Source: Alphaproteobacteria bacterium
GTDB lineage: Bacteria; Pseudomonadota; Alphaproteobacteria; Ferrovibrionales; Ferrovibrionaceae
Direction: 5' to 3'
Assembly (NCBI GenBank): GCA_017307375.1
Contig: JAFKFH010000008.1
Location: forward strand, 124,001-188,000
DNA length: 64,000 bases
Below the pieces are notes generated by a model that did not search any database, was not told the DNA's origin, and was given only the letters and a program-made list of their open reading frames with translations. Below, piece by piece: positions 1-8,536 of this stretch; the first letter of the stretch is position 1; each line of letters starts with the position of its first letter. Position numbers and translations under genes: made by a program.

Positions 1-1001
1 TCGGCCGGGACGGCGAGCGTCAGGGTCGGCTGCCACAGGCAGTCGACGATGTCGTCGCTGTGAAAGTGGATTGCGCCGTACTGGGTCGGATCCAGCCGCC
101 AATCCTGGATCCGGCCGTCCCAGCGCACGCCGATCGCCGCGCGCATCGGCATCTGGTGCAGCCGGCCGTCGAAGCGATTGGCCGAGAGGTCGCTGGCGAC
201 GAGCGTCGGAATGCCGAGCGAGAAATCCCACAGCCCGACCAGCCCGGGATCGACCGCACCCGGCCGCGGGTCGGCATCGAACTGGCGCAGCGCGGCATCG
301 TCGATCACCCCCGCATAAACCCGCGGGCGTTCGATCTTGCCGTCGACATGAGCCTCGTAAAGGCCAGCCCCGGCCGACTGGGCGCCGATCACGAAAGGTG
401 CATCGGCGTCGAGCCGCCAGGCAGCGGCGTGGCGGATGTCGGCCACGAGGCGACGCGCCGGCAGATTGCCGTCGGCCAGCCGCAGCTGGGTCACGATCAC
501 CCGGCCACTGGCCGGATCGAGGGTCGCCGATATCCAGTACCAGCGGCGCAGTTCCAGGGCCGCCCCGGTGGTCACCACGATCGGCTCGGCGTCGGTGCCG
601 AGCCGCAGTCCGGCGCCGTCGGGACCGATGGTCAGCGCCCAGCCCGTATTGCCCGACCAGCAGGCCATGACGCTGCGCGTCCGGTCCTCGATCAGTGTCG
701 GGAAGACATAGGCGCCGACCGACAGGCCGGATGCCGGCGCGAACAGCGTCGACGGCGGGACGACGATGCAGGAACCGGGGCGGATCGGCTGCAGCATGCC
801 TTTGTGTTCGCCGTCGATGGCCGACGGCATCGGCTTGAGTCGGAGACCCGGGCCGGCGGGATCCGCATCGGCGCAGCGCACGCGCAGGATGTCGGCACGG
901 AAATCGCCGCGGCGGCTCGAGACATGGAAGGTGATGGTCTCGCCGGCGGGCACGCTGAGCCGGTCGGTGTAACCGAGATAGCCGTTGGTGTCGAAGGTCA
1001 C
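1..1001 (-). CDS. N,N-dimethylformamidase-like large (beta) subunit, 5' part only
   Basis: This is the N-terminal third of a protein resembling the large subunit of N,N-dimethylformamidase, which splits the formamide C-N bond. Read on the minus strand, it starts VTFDTNGYLGYTDRLSVPAG and continues open to the window edge, about 333 residues. A jelly-roll-like segment follows, and GAIHFHSDD lies near the visible end. The start is uncertain: a GTG at 1001 is used, and an in-frame TTG at 1013 would overlap the previous stop. It lies 4 bases after the small-subunit gene, so the two are surely co-translated. Co-location with an importer and an aminotransferase suggests an amide or amine substrate. 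The true substrate may differ from dimethylformamide, because many homologues of this family are uncharacterised. Confidence 0.72.
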   Translation of the reverse strand, partial: MTFDTNGYLGYTDRLSVPAGETITFHVSSRRGDFRADILRVRCADADPAGPGLRLKPMPSAIDGEHKGMLQPIRPGSCIVVPPSTLFAPASGLSVGAYVFPTLIEDRTRSVMACWSGNTGWALTIGPDGAGLRLGTDAEPIVVTTGAALELRRWYWISATLDPASGRVIVTQLRLADGNLPARRLVADIRHAAAWRLDADAPFVIGAQSAGAGLYEAHVDGKIERPRVYAGVIDDAALRQFDADPRPGAVDPGLVGLWDFSLGIPTLVASDLSANRFDGRLHQMPMRAAIGVRWDGRIQDWRLDPTQYGAIHFHSDDIVDCLWQPTLTLAVPA

Positions 1002-1005
1002 GGGC

Positions 1006-1341
1006 TCAGTCAAGCTTCAGCTCCTGTCCGGTCAGCGCCCGCCAGCGCAAGGTGAAGACGTGCCATTCGGCCTCGTCGAGCGAGGTGAACAGCCGCGACT
1101 TGTCGATCTTCACGGGCAGGCCGCGCTTGCCCGGCATCTCGGCCAGCCACCAGGCGCGTCCCGGATCGGCGACCACCAGCACCCAGCGCCCCTTCAGGGG
1201 ACCCCAGCGCATGCGGTTCAACAGGGCACGCAACTCCTCCGAATGCGGGCCGCGGATCTTTGCCCTGAATTCGCGGGCAAGATCCAGCCGCGCCGGATCG
1301 AGGCGATAGCGGGCGGCGGCGGGATCGTCGGTATGCATCAT
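1006..1341 (-). CDS. N,N-dimethylformamidase-like small (alpha) subunit
   Basis: A small protein of 111 residues resembling the small subunit of dimethylformamidase. It contains the segment HSEELRALLNRMRWGPLKGR and ends LTGQELKLD. The ATG at 1341 is chosen because GGAG lies about 10 bases upstream; an in-frame GTG at 1362 would add seven residues but sits inside a hairpin region. The gene directly precedes the large-subunit gene (4 bases apart), matching the known small-then-large order of the two-subunit enzyme. It is basic and has no signal peptide, so it is probably cytoplasmic. The family call rests on the pair rather than on a catalytic motif in this subunit. Confidence 0.65.
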   Translation of the reverse strand: MMHTDDPAAARYRLDPARLDLAREFRAKIRGPHSEELRALLNRMRWGPLKGRWVLVVADPGRAWWLAEMPGKRGLPVKIDKSRLFTSLDEAEWHVFTLRWRALTGQELKLD

Positions 1342-1361
1342 CGGACAGGCACTCCGGACCA

Positions 1362-1387
1362 CCGGGCGGCGCGCGGGCGCCGCCCGG
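1362..1387 (-). terminator. GC-rich intergenic hairpin after the solute-binding-protein gene
   Basis: An 11-bp perfect stem (1362-1372 paired with 1377-1387) with a 4-base loop lies between the solute-binding-protein gene and the small-subunit gene. No T-run follows. It could be a weak terminator or an RNA stabiliser that lets the binding protein be made in excess over the downstream enzyme. Confidence 0.5.
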
Positions 1388-1397
1388 CTTCAGGGAC

Positions 1398-2465
1398 TTA
1401 CTTGGTCAGCCAGGCGACCCAGCGTTCACGCAGCATGTCGCGGTTGGCGCCGATCCAGGCGTAGTCGGGCTTGAGCTGGGCATCCCAGTTCTCGGGAACC
1501 GTCGCCATCAGCTTGCGGCGCTCGGGCGTCACCAGCGGGGCCACCTGGGCCGAGCCAGTGTCGTAGAACACCTTCTGCACGAAGCCGAGATGGTTTTCGG
1601 CCGCGTTCTTGTAGAAGAAGTCGAGATAGGCCATCGCCGCCTTCGGATGCGGTGCCTGCTTCATCACCGCCATGTAGCCGACATCGGGGATTGCCTGCCC
1701 CCAGGTCAGGCTGATCGGCAGCCCCTCGTTGACCAGCTGCACCGCGCGACCGGAATAGCTCATCACCATCACGGCTTCGTTGTTGCGCAGGATCTGCTGG
1801 ATCTGCCCGCCCGACTTCCACCAGACCGCGACATGAGGCTTGATCTGGTCGAGCTTCTTGTAGGCCCGGTCGAGGTCCAGCGGGAACATCTTGTCGGCCG
1901 GCACCCCGTCCGCGGCGAGCGCGGCGACCGGAACCCACCATTCGCGATCGCCGGTATCGGGCAGCGAGCGCGGGCCGGGGAAGTTCTGGACGTCGAAGAA
2001 GTCCTTCCAGCCCGTCGGCTGCTTGCCCGCCAGTGCCTTGGTGTTGTAGGCCAGCACCATCCCGCCGATGGTCCGGATCACGCCATAGTCGGTGCAGGCG
2101 CCCTTGACTCCGTTCTTGGTGATGTCGGGCAGTGCGGCGCAGTCGATCTTGGCCAGAATCTCCCGGTTCTGGATCAGATCCGGGGCCGTCGCGGTGACGA
2201 TGTCGAATTCCATCTTGCCGGACTGCGACATGGCGCGCGCCCGCGCCCACTGGTCCGGCATCTCGACGGCGACCGGTACGACGGTCGTGCCGGCAGCCTT
2301 CTCGAACGGGGTGTAGAAATACTGGATCAGCGCCTGTTCAAACGAACCGCCGACGGTCGCGATGACCATCTCCTTCTCGACGGCCTGGGCATGAACGGCA
2401 CCCTGCCCCAGCCCGACGGCCAGGGCCGCGGCGGCGGCAAGCGTCTTCAAGTGTGTCAGTCGCAT
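1398..2465 (-). CDS. ABC transporter periplasmic solute-binding protein (PotD-like)
   Basis: The protein has 355 residues, the usual length for polyamine/opine-type binding proteins. An N-terminal signal peptide (hydrophobic LAAAAALAVGLGQGAVHAQA) ends near residue 27. The mature part has the bilobal pattern of the family: an early VIATVGGSFEQAL strand, then GWKDFFDV and VAVWWKSGGQ segments like those in putrescine/spermidine receptors. The ATG at 2465 is chosen because GAGGGAGA lies 7 bases upstream, although an in-frame codon exists at 2486. It is the last transport gene of a minus-strand operon and sits 17 bases after the second permease. Its ligand is unknown; the linked dimethylformamidase-like genes suggest a small amide or amine. 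Confidence 0.85.
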   Translation of the reverse strand: MRLTHLKTLAAAAALAVGLGQGAVHAQAVEKEMVIATVGGSFEQALIQYFYTPFEKAAGTTVVPVAVEMPDQWARARAMSQSGKMEFDIVTATAPDLIQNREILAKIDCAALPDITKNGVKGACTDYGVIRTIGGMVLAYNTKALAGKQPTGWKDFFDVQNFPGPRSLPDTGDREWWVPVAALAADGVPADKMFPLDLDRAYKKLDQIKPHVAVWWKSGGQIQQILRNNEAVMVMSYSGRAVQLVNEGLPISLTWGQAIPDVGYMAVMKQAPHPKAAMAYLDFFYKNAAENHLGFVQKVFYDTGSAQVAPLVTPERRKLMATVPENWDAQLKPDYAWIGANRDMLRERWVAWLTK

Positions 2466-2482
2466 AAGCTCTCCCTCCTCTG

Positions 2483-3322
2483 TCAAGATTTGGCCGCGCC
2501 TTCGCGGCGGCGTTGTTCATGGCGCTGCAGCACCCAGGCCGCGACCAGCACCACGACCGACAGGAGCGTCAGCAGCGTGGCGATGGCCGGGATGATCGGC
2601 GTCAGGCTGAATTCGATATCCTCGAACAGCCGCCGGGGCAGCGAGCGCTGGCGGATCGACGAGACGAAGAACGAGATCACCGGCTCGTCGAACGAGATGA
2701 TGAAGGCGAACAGCGCACTCGACACCACCGCCGGCGTGATCATCGGCAGGGTGACGTGGCGGAAGGCCGACAGCCGGCTGGCGCCACAGACCATCGCCGC
2801 GCATTCGAGATCGGCATCGACCCGCGACAGGGCGGCCGCCACCGTGAAAATGACGAACGGCAGCGCCAGCACGACATGGGCGGCGACGAAACCGGTCAGC
2901 GTGCCGACGAGATCGAGCCGCTGGAATATCAGATAGAGCGCGATGGCGAGCGCGATATGCGGCACCACGATCGGGCCGACGATCATCAGCCGGATCAGCC
3001 CGGCAAACACCGAGCGGCCGCGGGCCAGCGCGTAGGCCGTCAGCGTGCCGATCGCGGTTGCGACGATCGAGGTCAGGACGGCGACCTTCAGGCTCAGGAG
3101 GGTCGCATCCTGCCAGCGCCGGTCGCCGAGATACTCGCCGTACCAGCGCAGCGTGAAGCCCGACGGCGGGAACTCGAGGAATTCCCGGGGCGAGAACGAC
3201 ATCGGGATGATGATGACAAGCGGTAACAGGATGAACAGCAGCACGCCGTAGACATAGGCGTTGAGCACCAGCCTGCCGGCATCGAGCGGCTTGCGGTGAA
3301 CGACGGGGATTGCCGCGGTCAT
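2483..3322 (-). CDS. ABC transporter permease (PotC-like)
   Basis: An inner-membrane permease of 279 residues with six predicted membrane segments. It has the cytoplasmic EAA-type loop around CAAMVCGASRLSAFRHVTLP that docks to the ATPase. The FFVSSIRQRSLPRRLFEDIEF stretch in the C-terminal half is typical of PotC/YdcV proteins. Its ATG overlaps the stop of the first permease by four bases, so the two are translationally coupled. It forms the channel together with the preceding permease. Confidence 0.88.
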   Translation of the reverse strand: MTAAIPVVHRKPLDAGRLVLNAYVYGVLLFILLPLVIIIPMSFSPREFLEFPPSGFTLRWYGEYLGDRRWQDATLLSLKVAVLTSIVATAIGTLTAYALARGRSVFAGLIRLMIVGPIVVPHIALAIALYLIFQRLDLVGTLTGFVAAHVVLALPFVIFTVAAALSRVDADLECAAMVCGASRLSAFRHVTLPMITPAVVSSALFAFIISFDEPVISFFVSSIRQRSLPRRLFEDIEFSLTPIIPAIATLLTLLSVVVLVAAWVLQRHEQRRREGAAKS

Positions 3323-4188
3323 GCCTTGCCCCCGGTAAGGCGGTCGATGCCGATGGCGCGGTTGAAGACGGCGGCGATGCCGAGCACCACGACCAGCATC
3401 ACGCCGACCAGCGCCGAGGCGAACGGCCAGTTGAGCAGTTCGCGCACCTGCTGCGAGATCAGCGTGGAGATCATCATCTGCTGCGGCCCGCCGATCAGCG
3501 CCGGGGTGACGTAGAAGCCGATCGCGGTCAGGAAGACCATCAGCGAGCCCGAGGCGACGCCGGGCATGCTCAGCGGCAGCACGACCTCGCGGAACACCTG
3601 GAACCGGCGGGCCCCCATCACCAGCGCGGCCCGCTCGTAGTCCGGTGGAATGTTCTTCAGGGTGCCATAGATCGGCAGCACCACGAAAGGCAGCAGCACA
3701 TGCGCCATCGCGATCAGTACCGCCCCCTCGGTGTAGAGCAGCTTCAGCGGCGCATCGATCAGCCCCAGCGACTGCAGGCCGGAATTGACCAGTCCTTCGC
3801 GGCGCAGCATCACCACCCAGGCATAGGTGCGCACCAGCACCGACGACCACAGCGGCAGCAGGATGCAGGCGGCGACCACCGCTGCCTTGAACCCCTGCAG
3901 CCGGGCCAGCAGATAGGCGACCGGAAAACCGAGGATCAGGCACAGCACGGTCACCGATACCGCGGTCATCAGCGTGCGCCACAGAATGCGGAGGTAGACC
4001 GGCTGGTCGAACACGCGCTGATAGTGGACCGTGGTGAATTTCGGCGCGAACAGCCCTTGCGACAACAGGTCGAACAGCGGGTAGACGAAGGCCAGCGCCA
4101 TCACCAGCGCAAACGGCAGCAGCAGCAGCGTCCCCGCCCCGGGGCTGAGATAGCGTCCGCCGCGGAACCAGCGCGCCAGCCGGCTCAT
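3319..4188 (-). CDS. ABC transporter permease (PotB-like)
   Basis: An inner-membrane permease of 289 residues with about six membrane segments. The first follows a short basic N-terminus (MSRLARWFRGG). The EAA loop is visible as YERAALVMGARRFQVFREVVLP in the second half. FAPKFTTVHYQRVF between the first two helices matches PotB/YdcU proteins. It overlaps both neighbours by four bases (ATPase upstream, second permease downstream), showing a tightly coupled operon. Confidence 0.88.
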   Translation of the reverse strand: MSRLARWFRGGRYLSPGAGTLLLLPFALVMALAFVYPLFDLLSQGLFAPKFTTVHYQRVFDQPVYLRILWRTLMTAVSVTVLCLILGFPVAYLLARLQGFKAAVVAACILLPLWSSVLVRTYAWVVMLRREGLVNSGLQSLGLIDAPLKLLYTEGAVLIAMAHVLLPFVVLPIYGTLKNIPPDYERAALVMGARRFQVFREVVLPLSMPGVASGSLMVFLTAIGFYVTPALIGGPQQMMISTLISQQVRELLNWPFASALVGVMLVVVLGIAAVFNRAIGIDRLTGGKA

Positions 4189-5252
4189 GCAAACAGCCGC
4201 GCCGCTTCGGGCGCCCAGCCAAGCCGAATGCGGTCGCCGCGCGCCAACGGCGCCAGCCCGGCATGCGTTCCGATGCGCGCCCGGATTTCGGTGCCGTCGT
4301 CGCTGCGCGCGACCAGCAGTACGGTGGCGCCGGAATAGACCACCTGTTCGACTGCGACCGGCACGCCGCCGTCCGCCACCGGCACCAGGCGCTCGGGGCG
4401 TACGGCCAGCACGGCCTGCGCACCCGACGGGCTGCCCGCAATCTGCCCTTGCGGCAGGACGGCCTCGGCGCCCCCGGGCAAGCGCACCGCCGCCCCGTCC
4501 CCGCCGCTGCGGAGGACCCCGACTTCGAGGAAGTTCATCTCGCCGACGAAACCGGCGACGAAGCGGTTCGCCGGTGCCTCATAGAGGTCGCGGGGCGAGC
4601 CGAGCTGCTGCAACTGGCCGTTCGACAGCACCGCGACGCGGTCCGCCATGGTCAGCGCTTCCTGCTGGTCGTGGGTGACGAACACCACGGTGATGCCGAG
4701 CTGTTCCTTCAGCCGCAGGATTTCGAGCTGCATCTCCTCGCGCAGGTTCTTGTCCAGGGCCGACAACGGTTCGTCCATCAGCAGCACGCGCGGCTCGTAG
4801 ACGATGGCGCGGGCCAGCGCCACGCGCTGCTGCTGGCCGCCGGAAAGCTGGGCCGGCATGCGGCCGGCGAATTCGGCCAGCCGGACCTTGGCCAGCGCAG
4901 CCTCGGCCAGCCTGGCCCGTTCCGCCTTGGCCACGCCGCGCATCTTCAGCGGGAAGGCGACGTTGTCGCGCACCGACATATGGGGGAACAGCGAATAGCG
5001 CTGGAACACCATGCCGATGTTGCGCTGGTTGGTCGGCCGGGTCGTCACGTCGTCGGACCCGATCAGGATCCGCCCCGCCGAGGGGTGCTCGAATCCCGCC
5101 AGCGTCATCAGGATCGTCGTCTTGCCCGATCCGGACGGCCCGAGCAGCGCCAGGAATTCGCCCGGCGCGATATCGAGCGAGACGTCGTTGACGGCCGTCA
5201 CCGGACCGTAGGCGACTTTCAGACGCTCGATGCCGACGGAAACGCCCCGCAT
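4185..5252 (-). CDS. ABC transporter ATP-binding protein (PotA-like)
   Basis: The ATPase of the importer, 355 residues. Walker A (GPSGSGKTT) lies near residue 38, Q-loop FQRYSLFPH near 83, the signature LSGGQQQR near 136, Walker B VLLMDEP near 157, and the H-loop THD near 190. A C-terminal TOBE-type regulatory domain follows from about residue 240. The ATG at 5252 follows AAGG and lies 7 bases after the aminotransferase stop; longer upstream reading frames lack family similarity and overlap that gene. Confidence 0.92.
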   Translation of the reverse strand: MRGVSVGIERLKVAYGPVTAVNDVSLDIAPGEFLALLGPSGSGKTTILMTLAGFEHPSAGRILIGSDDVTTRPTNQRNIGMVFQRYSLFPHMSVRDNVAFPLKMRGVAKAERARLAEAALAKVRLAEFAGRMPAQLSGGQQQRVALARAIVYEPRVLLMDEPLSALDKNLREEMQLEILRLKEQLGITVVFVTHDQQEALTMADRVAVLSNGQLQQLGSPRDLYEAPANRFVAGFVGEMNFLEVGVLRSGGDGAAVRLPGGAEAVLPQGQIAGSPSGAQAVLAVRPERLVPVADGGVPVAVEQVVYSGATVLLVARSDDGTEIRARIGTHAGLAPLARGDRIRLGWAPEAARLFA

Positions 5253-5259
5253 GCCTTGA

Positions 5260-6534
5260 TCAACCCCGGCCGAGATGGCGGGCGACCACCTTGAAGGCGG
5301 CATCCGTCGCCTCGAGGGCCCGATCGATGTCGGCCGGCTGGTGAGCCGCCGACAGGAACATGTTGTGCTTGGGGTGGAGGTAGACGCCGCGGCGCAGCGC
5401 CTCCAGCGTCCACAGCGATCCGATCGCGTAGTCCGGATCGCCGTCGAACAGAACCAGCGGCATCTGCGCCGGCCCGGTCTGGCGCACGCCGATGCCATGG
5501 GCCTTGGCCTGGGCATCGATGCCGTCGCGCAGCCGTTGCCCCATCGCCGCCATATGGGCGATCGCACCCGTCGCCTCGAGCTTGTTCAGCGTGGCAAGCG
5601 CCGCCGCCATCGCCACACCGCCGCACCAGAACGACCCGGTGGTGTAGACCTTCGTCGCCGCCTCGCGGAACCGGTCGCGCCCGGCGACGGCGGCCAGCGC
5701 ATAGCCGTTGGCGATCGCCTTGCTGTAGGCCGACAGATCCGGCCGCACGCCGAGCGTTTCCCAGCTACCGCCCATATGCAGGCGAAAGCCGGCGCGCACG
5801 TCGTCGACGATCAGCGCGGCGCCGGTGCGGTCGGCCAGGGCACGGGCGGCCAGGGCAAAATCCTGTGTCGGCAGTTCCTGGTCGCGGCCGAGATCGTGGC
5901 GGAAGGCCGTGACGAGGATCGCGGCGAGATCGTCGCCCGCGGCGTCGACGGCGGCGGTGAGGCTTGCCACGTCGTTATAGTCGAACTGGCCGATATGCGC
6001 GCGATCCTCGGCGGTCACGCCGACCAGCGAGGGCGTGCACCAGGGGGCCGCGCCATGATAGGAGCCGCGTGCGACCAGGATCTTGCGTCGCCCGGTCGCG
6101 CCGCGCGCGATCGTGACGCAGGCCGTGGTGGCATCGGTGCCGTTTTTCGACAGCAACACCCAATCGGCATGGGCGATGGTGCCGGTCAGCTTCTCGGCCA
6201 GTTCGACCAGGCGTTCGGTCGGACCGGTCAGGGCATCGGCCTCGGCCGCCTGCGCCATCGCGGCGCGATCGACGTCCGGATCCTTGTAGCCGAGCACCTG
6301 CGGGCCGAAGGCGCACATGAAGTCGATGTATTCGCGGCCGTCCACATCCCACATGCGGCAGCCCTGGCCGCGCGCGAAATATTGCGGATAGCCGGCCGGC
6401 AGCGCCGAAACCCGCATGTGCCCCCACAGGCCGCCGGGGACGACCTTGGCGCCGCGTTCGCGCAGGGCCGCATCGCGCGGGCCCAATGCCAGCGGCTCGG
6501 GGGTACCGGAGATGATGTTGCTCGACTGCGCCAT
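5260..6534 (-). CDS. Class III aminotransferase (glutamate-1-semialdehyde aminomutase-like)
   Basis: A pyridoxal-phosphate enzyme of 424 residues in the HemL-like branch of class III aminotransferases. The cofactor lysine is visible in AYSKAIANGY, the aspartate that contacts the pyridine ring in LIVDDVRAGFR, and the phosphate-binding region in LLSKNGTDATT. The start ATG at 6534 follows AGGAAGG by about 7 bases. The gene leads the operon that also encodes the importer and the amidase, so it probably transaminates an imported amino compound or a breakdown product rather than serving in heme synthesis. Cytoplasmic. The precise substrate cannot be read from sequence. Confidence 0.85.
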   Translation of the reverse strand: MAQSSNIISGTPEPLALGPRDAALRERGAKVVPGGLWGHMRVSALPAGYPQYFARGQGCRMWDVDGREYIDFMCAFGPQVLGYKDPDVDRAAMAQAAEADALTGPTERLVELAEKLTGTIAHADWVLLSKNGTDATTACVTIARGATGRRKILVARGSYHGAAPWCTPSLVGVTAEDRAHIGQFDYNDVASLTAAVDAAGDDLAAILVTAFRHDLGRDQELPTQDFALAARALADRTGAALIVDDVRAGFRLHMGGSWETLGVRPDLSAYSKAIANGYALAAVAGRDRFREAATKVYTTGSFWCGGVAMAAALATLNKLEATGAIAHMAAMGQRLRDGIDAQAKAHGIGVRQTGPAQMPLVLFDGDPDYAIGSLWTLEALRRGVYLHPKHNMFLSAAHQPADIDRALEATDAAFKVVARHLGRG

Positions 6535-6562
6535 GCCCGTCGCCTTCCTGGTTTTCGCGATC

Positions 6563-6581
6563 TGATATATCATATATGATA
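6563..6581. promoter_or_regulatory. Palindromic operator between divergent operons
   Basis: The stretch TGATATATCATATATGATA contains a perfect 14-bp palindrome (6568-6581) overlapping a perfect 10-bp palindrome (6563-6572). It is the only AT-rich patch in the 67-base gap between the aminotransferase operon and otnK. Dyads of this kind are typical of GntR/FCD-family operators. No regulator gene lies adjacent, so the factor would act from elsewhere. Confidence 0.6.
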
Positions 6582-6601
6582 AGAGCGGAGAGGAGATGTC
6601 C

Positions 6602-7888
6602 ATGGAAAAAAGCACCTTGCCGCCCCTCCTGCTCGGCGGCATCGGCGACGACTTCACCGGCGCGGCCGAACTGGCCGGCATGATGGTGCGCGAGGGGGTC
6701 GCGGCAAGCCTGGTGACAGGCCCGGGGGCAGTAGCGGACGCACCCGGCCGCGTCGTCGTGGTGGCGCAGAAATCGCGGGTTGCCCCGGCCGGGCAGGCGG
6801 TCGCGGCGACCGTCGCGGCGGCGCAGGCGCTGCAGGCCCGCGGCGCCAGGCAATTGTTCTTCAAGTATTGCGCGACCTTCGATTCGACGCCGGCCGGGAA
6901 TATCGGGCCCTGCGCCGACGCCCTGCTCGACCTCACCGGCGCCGCCCAGACCGGCTATTGTCCCGCTTTCCCGGAGGTCGCCCGCACCGTCTACCAGGGC
7001 CATCTGTTCTTCGGCGACCGGCTGATCTCCGAGTCGCCGAAGCGATTCGATCCGCTGACGCCGATGACCGACCCGGACCTGCAGCGCGTGCTGCAGGCCC
7101 AGACCCCGCATCCGGTCGGGCTGCTGGCACGGCCGGTGATCGTCCAGGGCCGCGCGGCAATGCAGGCCCATCTGGCGGGACTGGTCCACGCGGGTATCCG
7201 CCACGTCATCACCGACGCCACCGACGAGGCCGACCTGATGGCCCTGGCCGACGTCACCGTCGATTGGCCCCTGATGACCGGCGGTTCGTCGGTCGCGGTC
7301 TACTATCCTGCCCTGTGGCGCGCCCGCGGCTGGCTCGACGGCGACGCGGCCCCGGCTGAACTGCCGGCGGTGCAGGGCCATGGCCTGGTGCTGGCCGGCA
7401 GCTGCGCCGAACGCACCCTGGCCCAGCTCGATGCTTTCGCCGCGCATGGTCCGGTCCTGCAACTCGACCTGCGTGCGGATCCCGCCGCCAGCCTCGCCGG
7501 GGCGATAGAATGGGCCGCCGGCCGGCTGGCGCAAGGCCCGGTCGCGATCGCGACGTCGCAAGGCCCGGCGCAGGTCGCCGAACTGCAGGCCGAGTTCGGG
7601 GTCGCCGGGGCGGCGGCGCGCGCGGAAGCGTTGCTGAGCGGCCTGGCGCGGGCGCTGGCCGCACGTGGCGTGCGTCGCATCATGATCGCCGGCGGCGAAA
7701 CCTCCGGCGCGGTCGTCGAGGCGCTCGGTCTCACGACCTTCCAGGTCGGCGCCTACGAGGTGCCCGGCATTTCGCGCCTCGTCGCCGACGATCCGGCAGG
7801 CCGGCGCCTGGCCCTGTGCCTGAAATCGGGCAAGCTCGGGCCGCTCGACATGTTCTCCACCGTCCTTTCCGCCATGACCCGGGGTTGA
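6602..7888 (+). CDS. otnK: 3-oxo-tetronate kinase (four-carbon acid sugar kinase, OtnK family)
   Basis: A kinase of 428 residues of the DUF1537 four-carbon acid sugar kinase family. It phosphorylates 3-oxo-tetronate (from threonate or erythronate) at C4. The hallmark N-terminal GDDFTGAAELAG is present (about residues 13-24), as are KYCATFDSTPAGNIGP and the C-terminal nucleotide-binding IAGGETSGAVV. ATG 6602 has GAGGAG about 7 bases upstream; an ATG at 6596 is also possible but sits directly on the ribosome-binding site. The decarboxylase partner otnC starts 5 bases downstream. The dehydrogenase and isomerase of the full pathway are not in the window. Confidence 0.88.
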   Translation: MEKSTLPPLLLGGIGDDFTGAAELAGMMVREGVAASLVTGPGAVADAPGRVVVVAQKSRVAPAGQAVAATVAAAQALQARGARQLFFKYCATFDSTPAGNIGPCADALLDLTGAAQTGYCPAFPEVARTVYQGHLFFGDRLISESPKRFDPLTPMTDPDLQRVLQAQTPHPVGLLARPVIVQGRAAMQAHLAGLVHAGIRHVITDATDEADLMALADVTVDWPLMTGGSSVAVYYPALWRARGWLDGDAAPAELPAVQGHGLVLAGSCAERTLAQLDAFAAHGPVLQLDLRADPAASLAGAIEWAAGRLAQGPVAIATSQGPAQVAELQAEFGVAGAAARAEALLSGLARALAARGVRRIMIAGGETSGAVVEALGLTTFQVGAYEVPGISRLVADDPAGRRLALCLKSGKLGPLDMFSTVLSAMTRG

Positions 7889-7893
7889 CCGCC

Positions 7894-8532
7894 ATGACCG
7901 ATGCCGCTGCCGTCGCAACCGCCTATATCGCGCTGGGTGAACGAGGCCTCAATTTTGGGGCCGCCGGCAATGTCTCCTGCCGCCATGGCGACGGCATGCT
8001 GATCACCCCGACCGGGGCGCGGGCCGACAGCCTGACGGCGGACAGGATCGTCAGCGCGGCGCTCGACGGCACGGTCGTCGGCGCCGGCCGGCCATCCAGC
8101 GAATGGGAAATGCATGCCGAGATCTACCGCGCCTTTCCGGCGGCGCAGGCCGTGGTGCACACCCATTCCGACGCCTGCGTCGCGCTGTCGGCGCTACGCC
8201 GTTCGCTGCCGCCGTTCCACTACATGATCGCGGCGTTCGGCGGCCACGACGTCCGCTGCGCCGGCTATGGCACCTTCGGCACGACCGCATTGGCCCACGC
8301 CGCGGTCGCGGCCCTTGAAGGGCGCAAGGCATGCTTCCTTGCCAATCACGGCATGATCTGCCACGGCGCCAGCCTGGAGGCAGCCGTCGGGCTGGCCGAG
8401 CGGCTCGAGGTGCTGTCGCGCCAATACCTGCTCGCCCTCAATATCGGCACCCCGGCCCTCCTCACCGAAGCGGAGATGGCCGAGGTGCACGAGCGGTACC
8501 GGGCGCTCAGCTACGACACGATGCGGAAATAG
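7894..8532 (+). CDS. otnC: 3-oxo-tetronate 4-phosphate decarboxylase (class II aldolase family, OtnC)
   Basis: A class II aldolase/adducin-fold protein of 212 residues. The motifs GNVSCR, TPTGA, SSEWEMHAEIY (catalytic Glu), VVHTHSD (two metal-binding His) and LANHGM (third His) are all present and in order. Next to otnK this fits the decarboxylase that yields dihydroxyacetone phosphate from 3-oxo-tetronate 4-phosphate. It converges on the TRAP permease gene, whose stop is only 5 bases away. Cytoplasmic, zinc or manganese dependent by family. Confidence 0.87.
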   Translation: MTDAAAVATAYIALGERGLNFGAAGNVSCRHGDGMLITPTGARADSLTADRIVSAALDGTVVGAGRPSSEWEMHAEIYRAFPAAQAVVHTHSDACVALSALRRSLPPFHYMIAAFGGHDVRCAGYGTFGTTALAHAAVAALEGRKACFLANHGMICHGASLEAAVGLAERLEVLSRQYLLALNIGTPALLTEAEMAEVHERYRALSYDTMRK

Positions 8533-8536
8533 CGCC

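Noticed and set aside
60-1055. Plus-strand open frames over the left end
   Set aside because: The minus strand reads a dimethylformamidase-like N-terminus with clear family motifs, so the plus-strand frames are shadows.
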